A stretch of DNA of 26,403 nt from CAZAIO01 sp964485235 (lineage in GTDB: Bacteria > Chloroflexota > Dehalococcoidia > GIF9 > UBA5629): NCBI GenBank assembly GCA_964485235.1, contig CAZAIO010000023.1, forward strand, positions 1-26,403. Reading direction: 5' to 3'. Under the pieces are notes generated by a model. It was not told the origin of the DNA, ran no database searches, and saw only the letters and a program-made list of their open reading frames with translations. Within the stretch, counting starts at the first letter, position 1, and each line of letters starts with the position of its first letter. Position numbers and translations under genes: made by a program. Positions 21,171 through 26,403 of this stretch are shown one piece after another.

Positions 21171-21191
21171 AGTTAACAGTATTTGTTAACT
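21171..21191. promoter_or_regulatory. 7-N7-7 inverted repeat upstream of the J protein-hspR-clpC operon
   Basis: AGTTAAC (21171-21177) and GTTAACT (21185-21191) are perfect arms around a 7-nt spacer. That is the same geometry as the HspR HAIR element (CTTGAGT-N7-ACTCAAG), but the arms differ. It lies 38 bp upstream of the operon's -35. It could be a diverged HspR site or a site for another factor. Confidence 0.45.
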
Positions 21192-21228
21192 ATTGTAAAA
21201 TTATTTTGTTATATTTCCTGATATTATA

Positions 21229-21257
21229 TTGACAATTTAGTCAAACTGTATTATAAT
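21229..21257 (+). promoter_or_regulatory. Perfect-consensus promoter of the stress operon with overlapping operator
   Basis: TTGACA (21229-21234), exactly 17 nt, then TATAAT (21252-21257) is a full sigma70 consensus, with the start near 21264. An inverted repeat TTGAC-N6-GTCAA (21229-21244) overlays the -35 and spacer. A maximal promoter with a symmetric site on top is what a repressor-controlled heat-shock operon needs. HspR, encoded within the operon, is the natural candidate repressor. Confidence 0.8.
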
Positions 21258-21270
21258 CTCACTAAGTGAG
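21258..21270. promoter_or_regulatory. Inverted repeat over the transcription start and SD
   Basis: CTCAC-TAA-GTGAG is a perfect inverted repeat directly after the -10, covering the predicted start and merging with the GTGAGGA ribosome site before the ATG at 21277. It could be a second operator at +1. If transcription starts upstream of it, it could be a hairpin covering the ribosome site. Confidence 0.35.
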
Positions 21271-21276
21271 GATATT

Positions 21277-22278
21277 ATGGCTGGAAAAGATTACTATAAA
21301 ATACTTGGCGTCAGTCGCAGTGCAGAGGAAAAAGATATCAAAAAGGCATACCGCCAGCTTGCACGAAAATATCATCCGGACGTAAACCCCGGTGATAACA
21401 CGGCTGAGGCAAAATTTAAAGAAGTGAACGAGGCATATCAGGTCCTTTCTGACGCCGAGAAGCGTAAGAAATACGACCAGTATGGGGATCAGTGGGAGCA
21501 TGCCGACCAGTTTACCTCGGCGGGGCAGGGTGCACGGCGTCGCCCGTCCGGGAGCGGACGTACTTACTCTTCCACGTTCGATTTCGGTGATATGGGCGAC
21601 ATCGGCAGTATATTTGATAATCTTTATCACGGCTTCGGCGGCAGGACCGGGACCGGGACCGCACAGCATGCAGAAAAACCTCGCAGTGTGGAATACCCGA
21701 TAGAAGTAACACTTGAAGAGGCTTATAAAGGGACCACTCGCTTCTTTCAATTGCAGATACAGGACACATGTCCGACCTGCGGTGGAACAGGCATGGCAGG
21801 CAGATCCCGCAGTAAGTTCTGCCCGAACTGCGGCGGTACGGGGGCCATCGTTAAACCTAAAAAACTCGAGGTAAAAATCCCGAAAGGGGTGAATGACGGC
21901 TCAAAGATCCGACTGGCGGGAGAGGGTTCGGTAGGTTACGACGGCAGAAAAGGAGACCTTTATCTCGTCGTAAAAATGGCTCCGCATAACATGTTCGAGC
22001 GTAAAGGAAACGACCTTTATGTGGACGTTCCTGTTCCTTTTCTTACCGCTGTACTCGGGGGCGAAGTGAGAGTTCCGACACTTAACGGACAGGTGGCATT
22101 AAAGATACCGCCTGAAACGCAGAACGGTAACATCTTTCGGCTGAGCAATAAAGGCATGCCTGTATTGAACAAGTCGGTGTTCGGAAACCTGTTTGCCAGA
22201 GCAAAGATAGTCATGCCTAAAAATCTGACGGCAAAGGAAAAAGAGCTTTTCGAACAGTTGCGAGCGTTGAAAGCATAA
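21277..22278 (+). CDS. DnaJ-like co-chaperone with a single zinc site
   Basis: A 333-residue J-domain protein. The J domain has H33-P34-D35. A glycine/serine-rich linker (about 80-130) follows, then beta-sandwich substrate domains (VEYPIEVTLEEAYKGTTR onward). Between them are only two CxxCGGTG units, C165/C168 and C182/C185, enough for one zinc ion where a type I DnaJ has four units and two ions. It is thus intermediate between DnaJ and CbpA types. It leads the operon with hspR (33 nt downstream) and the Clp ATPase, a layout known for HspR-regulated dnaJ genes. HspR family repressors are assisted by DnaK in other bacteria; no dnaK is here. Confidence 0.93.
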   Translation: MAGKDYYKILGVSRSAEEKDIKKAYRQLARKYHPDVNPGDNTAEAKFKEVNEAYQVLSDAEKRKKYDQYGDQWEHADQFTSAGQGARRRPSGSGRTYSSTFDFGDMGDIGSIFDNLYHGFGGRTGTGTAQHAEKPRSVEYPIEVTLEEAYKGTTRFFQLQIQDTCPTCGGTGMAGRSRSKFCPNCGGTGAIVKPKKLEVKIPKGVNDGSKIRLAGEGSVGYDGRKGDLYLVVKMAPHNMFERKGNDLYVDVPVPFLTAVLGGEVRVPTLNGQVALKIPPETQNGNIFRLSNKGMPVLNKSVFGNLFARAKIVMPKNLTAKEKELFEQLRALKA

Positions 22279-22311
22279 TACCGCTGCGAGAGCAAGTGAG
22301 GTGAGGAAAAA

Positions 22312-22656
22312 ATGAAATCACAGGAGAACGAACCGAGATATGTAATAAGCATTGCGGCGAAAATCATCGGAATTGAGACGCATACGCTGCGTTACTATGA
22401 AAAGATCGGACTGGTACAACCATTCCGGTCCAAGGGCAATGTTCGCTATTATTCGGAAAATGATATCGAGCAGCTCCGGCATATCAAAACGCTTATATGC
22501 GATATGGGTATCAATCCAGCAGGGGTTGAGGTAGTTACCCGTATGTTAAAGAAGATGCGAGATATGCAGCAGGAAATCGATGAATTGACCGCTGAAATTG
22601 AGAAGCTCGGCCAACATGAACCGGAAACGGAGAGGGGACCGGCAAAAGAAGCATAA
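22312..22656 (+). CDS. hspR: Heat-shock repressor HspR (MerR family)
   Basis: A 114-residue MerR-family DNA-binding protein. The winged helix-turn-helix runs from YVISIAAKIIGIETHTLRYYEKIGL to NVRYYSENDIEQLRHIKTLI. A dimerising coiled coil follows (about 75-105: VTRMLKKMRDMQQEIDELTAEIEKL), and the tail is short and acidic. There is no C-terminal effector domain, as expected for HspR. GAGGTGAGG precedes the ATG. Position between a J protein and a Clp ATPase is the hallmark of hspR. It most likely represses this operon through the inverted repeats upstream of 21277, although none matches the canonical HAIR sequence, so its binding site here may be diverged. Confidence 0.92.
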   Translation: MKSQENEPRYVISIAAKIIGIETHTLRYYEKIGLVQPFRSKGNVRYYSENDIEQLRHIKTLICDMGINPAGVEVVTRMLKKMRDMQQEIDELTAEIEKLGQHEPETERGPAKEA

Positions 22657-22686
22657 TGATATTACATATCCGGTAAATAGATTAAA

Positions 22687-22716
22687 AGCGCTGTCTCTCC
22701 TATATATGACGGCGCT
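22687..22716 (+). repeat. Hairpin between hspR and clpC
   Basis: AGCGCTGTC (22687-22695) pairs with GACGGCGCT (22708-22716) with one G-U pair and a 12-nt loop, followed by GTTATGTTGTTATTTA. It lies in the 122-nt gap between hspR and clpC and may act as a partial terminator, attenuator or processing site setting the ratio of repressor to ATPase. Confidence 0.45.
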
Positions 22717-22778
22717 GTTATGTTGTTATTTACTTTATAGTTGAAAGGAAATGAATACGATGAAAGGAGAGTGCGATT

Positions 22779-25229
22779 ATGAGACCTGAAAGATTTACAG
22801 AACAAGCACTGGAAATAATCACTACATCACAGGAAATTGCTCAAAGAGAAAAACATAATCAGTGGGATGTTGAACACATTCTTCTGGCTTTATTACAGCA
22901 ACAGGAGGGCATTGCAAGGCGGGTACTCGATAAGCTCGGAGTAAGTACCGATATTATGCTCCGACGTGTACAGGCTGCGCTTGAAGAGATGCCCAAGATA
23001 TCGGAAGGTGTGCAGATCTATGCAACACCGAGAGTGGCCGCAGTATTGGAACGGGCAAACAGCGAAGCGAAAAAGTTTAAAGATGAGTTTATCAGCGTCG
23101 AGCACCTGCTCATTGCGGTTACCGGCGAGACGCAGGGCGAAACAGGGCTCATTATGAAAGAAATGGGCGTCGACCGTGAGAAAGTATACGATGCCGTCAA
23201 AGAACTGAGAGGTACTCATAGAGTAGAAGACAGGAGAGCGGAAAGCAAGTACCGCTCTCTGGAAAAGTACGGGCGCGACCTGACCGAGCTGGCGGCAGCC
23301 GGAAAACTGGACCCGGTGATCGGGCGGGAAGAGGAGATCAAGCGCGTTATGCAAATTCTCATCCGCCGGACCAAGAACAATCCTGTCATCATCGGCGAAG
23401 CCGGTGTTGGAAAGACCGCTATTGCCGAAGGGCTTGCACAAAAAATAGCGTCTGAAGATGTGCCCGATTCTTTGAAAAATAAAAAGGTGGTAGCACTGGA
23501 TATGGCGGCACTGGTTGCCGGCGCCAAGTTCCGGGGTGAATTCGAGGAAAGGCTCAAGGCAGTCATGGACGAGGTACGCCAGTCTGACGGCGAGATAATC
23601 CTTTTCATCGATGAAATGCATATGGTCGTCGGCGCGGGTGCTGCCGAGGGAGCAATCGACGCGAGCAACATGTTAAAACCGGCCCTTGCTCGTGGAGAAC
23701 TCCGGTGTATTGGCGCAACCACGCTGGACGAATACCGCGAACATATAGAGAAGGATAAAGCGCTGGAAAGGCGCTTGCAGCCTATCTTTGTGGGTGAGCC
23801 GAGCATTGAAGCGACTATCGAAATGCTCCGCGCGCTGCGTCCCAGGTATGAAGCGCACCACAAAATTAAAATCGACGATGCGGCGCTTGTCGCTGCCGCA
23901 CAGTTGAGCCAGCGCTACCTTGCTGACAGGTATCTCCCCGATAAGGCGATCGACCTTATCGATGAGGCAGCCAGCAAGTTGCATATCGATATCGAAAGCG
24001 CTCCGCCCGCTGTTAAAAATCTGGACAGGGATATACAGAGCCTGTCCCATGAAGAAGAAGCAGCGTTTCAGAGGGATGACTATGAGCACGTCGCACAGAT
24101 AAAAGCGGAACGCCTGAGAAAAGAGGCTGAATATAATGATGCCAAATCGGAATGGCTCCAGAAGGAAAAAATATACAGCACGGTACATGAAGAAGATATC
24201 GCTGAACTCATCTCCAAGTGGACCGGCATTCCGGTAGCACGAATGCTTGAAGGAGAAACAGAAAAGCTCATTAACATGGAAGATAGGATCCACGACAGGA
24301 TCGTAGACCAGGAAGAAGCCGTCACCGCCGTTTCAGAGGCTATACGGAGAGGCCGCGCCGGGCTAAAAGATCCGAGACGGCCTGTGGGAAGTTTCATTTT
24401 CCTGGGACCTACCGGTGTGGGAAAAACGGAGCTTGCAAAAGCCCTTGCCGAATTCCTGTTCGATGACGAGGATTCGATGATACGCATTGATATGTCCGAA
24501 TATACGGAGAAGCATACAGTCTCACGGCTGGTGGGTGCACCTCCCGGATATATCGGCTATGAAGAGGCAGGCCAGTTGACCGAAGCGGTACGCCGGAGGC
24601 CGTACCGTGTGATCCTTTTTGATGAAGTCGAAAAAGCACACCCCGAGGTATTCAATATCCTGCTTCAGGTACTTGAAGATGGAAGGCTTACCGACGGGCA
24701 CGGCAGGACTGTTGATTTCAGGAACACCGTGATCATAATGACAAGCAATATCGGCACCGAGGAGTTCCAGAAACAGGCTATTGGTTTTGCCAGGCACGAG
24801 ACAACGGGTGAAGACCGCCGGTTGACGGCGTCCATTGACAGCGGCTTGAAGAAAACGTTCCGGCCGGAGTTCCTCAACAGAATTGATGATATAATAATAT
24901 TTCATCCGTTGTCTGAGGAAAATCTGAAGAAAGTCGTCGAACTATTGATCGAAGAAGTACAGGACCGCCTCGCTGAGCGGAAAATAGAGATCGAACTCAA
25001 CGAAGAAGCAAAGTCCTGGTTGCTCAAGGAAGGATATGAGCCTGCATACGGAGCGCGCCCTCTGCGACGTGCGATACAACGCTATGTGGAAAATCCTTTA
25101 TCGAATAGCATTTTGAAAGGTGAATTCAAAGAGGGGGACCATGTCTATATCGGCGTGGAAGGGGATATGTTGACCTTCACTACAACGAAGGTAAAAAAAT
25201 CTAGAAAGAAAGCGAAAACAAGTGCATAA
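22779..25229 (+). CDS. clpC: ClpC-type AAA+ protein unfoldase (Hsp100)
   Basis: Hexameric ATP-driven unfoldase of 816 residues. The N-domain (1-145) is followed by AAA-1 with Walker A GEAGVGKT (206-213) and ILFIDEMH, a short middle region, and AAA-2 with GPTGVGKT (543-550) and VILFDEVEKAH. The middle region is only about 60 residues and contains a UVR-like helix pair (EEEAAFQRDDYEHVAQIKAERLRKEAEY), as in ClpC; ClpB has a much longer coiled coil. The loop SNIGTEEFQKQAIGFARH holds an IGF tripeptide (668-670) at the ClpP-docking position, absent from ClpB. I therefore call it ClpC although its operon position is the usual one of clpB. AAAGGAGAG precedes the ATG. A 12-codon reading frame (22751-22789) overlaps the start. 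Its stop overlaps the next start (TAATG). Confidence 0.9.
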   Translation: MRPERFTEQALEIITTSQEIAQREKHNQWDVEHILLALLQQQEGIARRVLDKLGVSTDIMLRRVQAALEEMPKISEGVQIYATPRVAAVLERANSEAKKFKDEFISVEHLLIAVTGETQGETGLIMKEMGVDREKVYDAVKELRGTHRVEDRRAESKYRSLEKYGRDLTELAAAGKLDPVIGREEEIKRVMQILIRRTKNNPVIIGEAGVGKTAIAEGLAQKIASEDVPDSLKNKKVVALDMAALVAGAKFRGEFEERLKAVMDEVRQSDGEIILFIDEMHMVVGAGAAEGAIDASNMLKPALARGELRCIGATTLDEYREHIEKDKALERRLQPIFVGEPSIEATIEMLRALRPRYEAHHKIKIDDAALVAAAQLSQRYLADRYLPDKAIDLIDEAASKLHIDIESAPPAVKNLDRDIQSLSHEEEAAFQRDDYEHVAQIKAERLRKEAEYNDAKSEWLQKEKIYSTVHEEDIAELISKWTGIPVARMLEGETEKLINMEDRIHDRIVDQEEAVTAVSEAIRRGRAGLKDPRRPVGSFIFLGPTGVGKTELAKALAEFLFDDEDSMIRIDMSEYTEKHTVSRLVGAPPGYIGYEEAGQLTEAVRRRPYRVILFDEVEKAHPEVFNILLQVLEDGRLTDGHGRTVDFRNTVIIMTSNIGTEEFQKQAIGFARHETTGEDRRLTASIDSGLKKTFRPEFLNRIDDIIIFHPLSEENLKKVVELLIEEVQDRLAERKIEIELNEEAKSWLLKEGYEPAYGARPLRRAIQRYVENPLSNSILKGEFKEGDHVYIGVEGDMLTFTTTKVKKSRKKAKTSA

Positions 25230-25828
25230 TGAGCTATTCCCCTGCACCAGATGATATAGAAAAGAAAAAATCGAGAATAAAAGGATTTCTGATCAGCGGT
25301 GCAGCATTAGCCGTAACCATCGGCCTGTGCTGCGCCGTGATCATTTTCTGGGACTATATACAAAGTGCCCAGCAGTACGGTTATGTAGGCGTTTTTGTTA
25401 TTAGCATCCTTGCCGGAGCAACAATCATTATTCCGGTGCCCGGACTTCTGGTCGTATTTACACTGGGAAGTATTTTAAATCCGGCAATAGTCGGTGCCGT
25501 AGCAGGCCTCGGAGAAGCCATAGGCAGTATGACCATCTATCTCACAGGATATGGAGGACATGGTACATTGAAAGCCTATACGCCACGCTTTGCGTCGAGG
25601 TTCGAAACGTGGATCAACCATCGCGGCGGTCTATCGATATTTCTTATGTCCGCGATCATCAATCCTCTGTTTTACCCTTTTGCCATAATAGCCGGAATGC
25701 TGCGGTACGGGTTTATCAAGTTCTTCTTTCTTTGCTGGAGCGGCAAGACGGTAAAAAATTGCGTCGTTGCCTATATCGGATATTTCGGTCTTGGTACGAT
25801 TTTACGTCTGTTCGGAATCGGGGGGTGA
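25229..25828 (+). CDS. VTT-domain (DedA/SNARE-associated type) membrane protein
   Basis: A 199-residue integral membrane protein. A charged N-terminus (DDIEKKKSRIK) leads into a first helix, then the VTT-type core: IIIPVPGLLVVFTLGSILNP, GAVAGLGEAIGSMTIYLTGYGG and FLMSAIINPLFYPFAIIAGMLRY, a re-entrant loop-helix arrangement seen in the DedA/VMP1/TMEM41 superfamily, whose members can act in lipid transport or scrambling. The exact subgroup is uncertain. Its ATG overlaps the clpC stop by one base, so it is translated from the stress operon, which may tie a membrane function to heat shock. Confidence 0.82.
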   Translation: MSYSPAPDDIEKKKSRIKGFLISGAALAVTIGLCCAVIIFWDYIQSAQQYGYVGVFVISILAGATIIIPVPGLLVVFTLGSILNPAIVGAVAGLGEAIGSMTIYLTGYGGHGTLKAYTPRFASRFETWINHRGGLSIFLMSAIINPLFYPFAIIAGMLRYGFIKFFFLCWSGKTVKNCVVAYIGYFGLGTILRLFGIGG

Positions 25829-25831
25829 TAC

Positions 25832-26041
25832 GTGGAAGGACAGAAAAGCTGGCGTAAGGCACTATTGCTCTCCCTCTTCCTGGGATTTACAGGCGCCGAC
25901 CGCTTTTACATCGGCAGGACACGATCAGCAGTAGTGAAGCTTATCACGCTGGGATGCCTCGGTATCTGGTGGCTCAGCGATATCATCCTCATTGCGAGCG
26001 ATTACCGCAAAGATGCTTACGGGAGACCGCTTAAACACTGA
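25832..26041 (+). CDS. TM2 domain-containing protein
   Basis: A 69-residue protein made of one TM2 domain: a basic start (WRKALLLSLFLGFTGADRFYIGR), a second helix (AVVKLITLGCLGIWWLSDIILIA) and a short tail. The GxxGADRFYxG turn and the WWLxD motif are the family hallmarks. The function of TM2 proteins is unclear. It starts with GTG three nt after the VTT gene, with GGGGGTGA as ribosome site, so it is the last gene of the stress operon. A weak hairpin follows at 26049-26069. Confidence 0.88.
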   Translation: MEGQKSWRKALLLSLFLGFTGADRFYIGRTRSAVVKLITLGCLGIWWLSDIILIASDYRKDAYGRPLKH

Positions 26042-26048
26042 CATAGAT

Positions 26049-26069
26049 CCCGAAATAATGTATTCCGGG
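26049..26069 (+). terminator. Weak 3' hairpin of the stress operon
   Basis: CCCGAAATA (26049-26057) pairs with TATTCCGGG (26061-26069) with one mismatch and a 3-nt loop, 7 nt past the TM2 stop. The tail has no T-run, so termination strength is doubtful. Confidence 0.35.
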
Positions 26070-26108
26070 CCATATATCTGCAGTCTTTGTTGATACAATA
26101 TGCGGAAA

Positions 26109-26192
26109 TTACTTGTATCGGCACAAAAGGAAGAAAATTGCACTTCCTATGACAATGAGCCCTATAATGATTACCGGTAGATATTCTTCCAT
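26109..26192 (-). CDS. Possible 27-aa single-pass membrane peptide
   Basis: ATG at 26192 opens a 27-codon frame: an acidic start (MEEYLP), one hydrophobic helix of about 17 residues (VIIIGLIVIGSAIFFLL), and a basic end CRYK. GGGGAA lies about 5-8 nt upstream. A promoter with a perfect TTGACA and 17-nt spacer points at it, with a leader of about 25 nt. The composition matches a short membrane peptide, with negative outside and positive inside. I do not recognise a family. It is supported by promoter, ribosome site and hydrophobicity together, but it is short enough to be chance. Confidence 0.4.
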   Translation of the reverse strand: MEEYLPVIIIGLIVIGSAIFFLLCRYK

Positions 26193-26223
26193 TTCTATTC
26201 CCCATGGACCGCTACATACACAT

Positions 26224-26252
26224 TATTTACCTGTTTGTAACAATTTTGTCAA
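26224..26252 (-). promoter_or_regulatory. Promoter for the 27-aa peptide
   Basis: On the - strand TTGACA (26252-26247), a 17-nt spacer and TAAATA (26229-26224) predict a start near 26217. The -10 is weak and identical to the one ahead of the cysteine-repeat gene. Confidence 0.45.
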
Positions 26253-26285
26253 CCCTCATTGATAACTGTATGCGCATGACATGCT

Positions 26286-26314
26286 TTGCCAGTACATGAC
26301 TTTTATGCTAGACT
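26286..26314 (+). promoter_or_regulatory. Promoter of tRNA-Ala
   Basis: TTGCCA (26286-26291), a 17-nt spacer and TAGACT (26309-26314) with TGC in front (extended -10) predict a start near 26321, about 11 nt before the mature tRNA 5' end. Confidence 0.55.
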
Positions 26315-26331
26315 ACGGATTGCATTAACAG

Positions 26332-26403
26332 GGGGCTGTAGCTCAATTGGGAGAGCGTCTGACTGGCAGTCAGAAGGTAGTGGGTTCGAATCCCATCAGC
26401 TCC
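26332..26403 (+). tRNA. tRNA-Ala (anticodon GGC)
   Basis: The cloverleaf is complete to the end of the acceptor stem. The acceptor GGGGCTG (26332-26338) pairs with CAGCTCC (26397-26403), including one G-U pair. The D-arm is GCTC...GAGC, the anticodon stem TCTGA/TCAGA carries the loop CTGGCAG (anticodon GGC, reading GCC and GCU), and the T-arm has GTGGG/CCCAT with loop TTCGAAT. The window ends before the discriminator base, so any encoded CCA is not visible. Confidence 0.95.

Noticed and set aside
22893..24293. Long open frames on the - strand inside clpC (for example 22893-23621 and 23673-24293)
   Set aside because: They lie entirely within the well-conserved clpC coding sequence, have no ribosome sites, and their translations resemble no family.

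Overview
The window looks like one contiguous stretch of core chromosome, about half GC, from a free-living bacterium. The best guess is Chloroflexota, probably class Dehalococcoidia or a close relative. This is inference from gene content and order: TraR/DksA-lspA-rluD, argF-der-plsY-gpsA, a J-domain protein-HspR-Clp ATPase heat-shock cluster, amt next to a P-II gene, and small DUF3096-type membrane proteins. Start codons are mixed (ATG, GTG, TTG). Some genes have strong AAGGAGG sites, while others appear to have leaderless or very short-leader mRNAs. A run of exactly 100 Ns at 9589-9688 marks a scaffold gap inside a tandem-repeat gene, so this is a draft assembly, perhaps metagenomic.

Layout. 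Positions 1-1363: a promoter-hairpin-terminator cassette that may be a small RNA, a GNAT acetyltransferase (-), a 58-residue membrane or secreted protein (-) with a perfect ribosome binding site, and a regulatory region with several inverted repeats and 11-bp-phased half-sites ahead of amt. 1364-3273: amt-glnK nitrogen uptake and sensing unit with a strong 3' hairpin. 3298-4530: two tandem ~50-residue DUF3096-like membrane proteins, then a DUF72 protein. 4583-8856: TraR/DksA zinc protein, lspA, rluD, a small coiled-coil protein, an RDD membrane protein overlapping gltX, and a strong terminator. 8866-10397 (-): a secreted protein of at least eight 46-residue six-cysteine repeats plus an Ig-like C-terminus, broken by the gap. 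10501-15061: mutM (-), a seven-TPR lipoprotein (+) with a leaderless-looking promoter, and polA (-). 15159-19193: argF, der, plsY and gpsA, all on +. 19197-20315 (-): a type I DnaJ. 20529-26041: Nudix CoA-pyrophosphatase-like protein, then a stress operon of DnaJ-like protein with half a zinc domain, HspR, a ClpC-type (not ClpB-type) AAA+ unfoldase, a VTT membrane protein and a TM2 protein. 26109-26403: a possible 27-residue membrane peptide (-) and tRNA-Ala(GGC).

How the genes work together. Amt imports ammonium under control of the P-II protein. MutM and Pol I serve DNA repair. LspA matures lipoproteins such as the TPR protein. PlsY and GpsA supply the first steps of phospholipid synthesis. 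The J-protein/HspR/ClpC operon sits behind a perfect-consensus promoter overlapped by inverted repeats, as expected for autoregulated heat-shock control; the presence of a ClpP-docking IGF loop means it should feed proteolysis rather than only disaggregation.

The least explained items are the six-cysteine 46-residue repeat protein, the two or more short membrane proteins below usual size cut-offs, the promoter-terminator cassette at the left edge, and the phased repeats upstream of amt.
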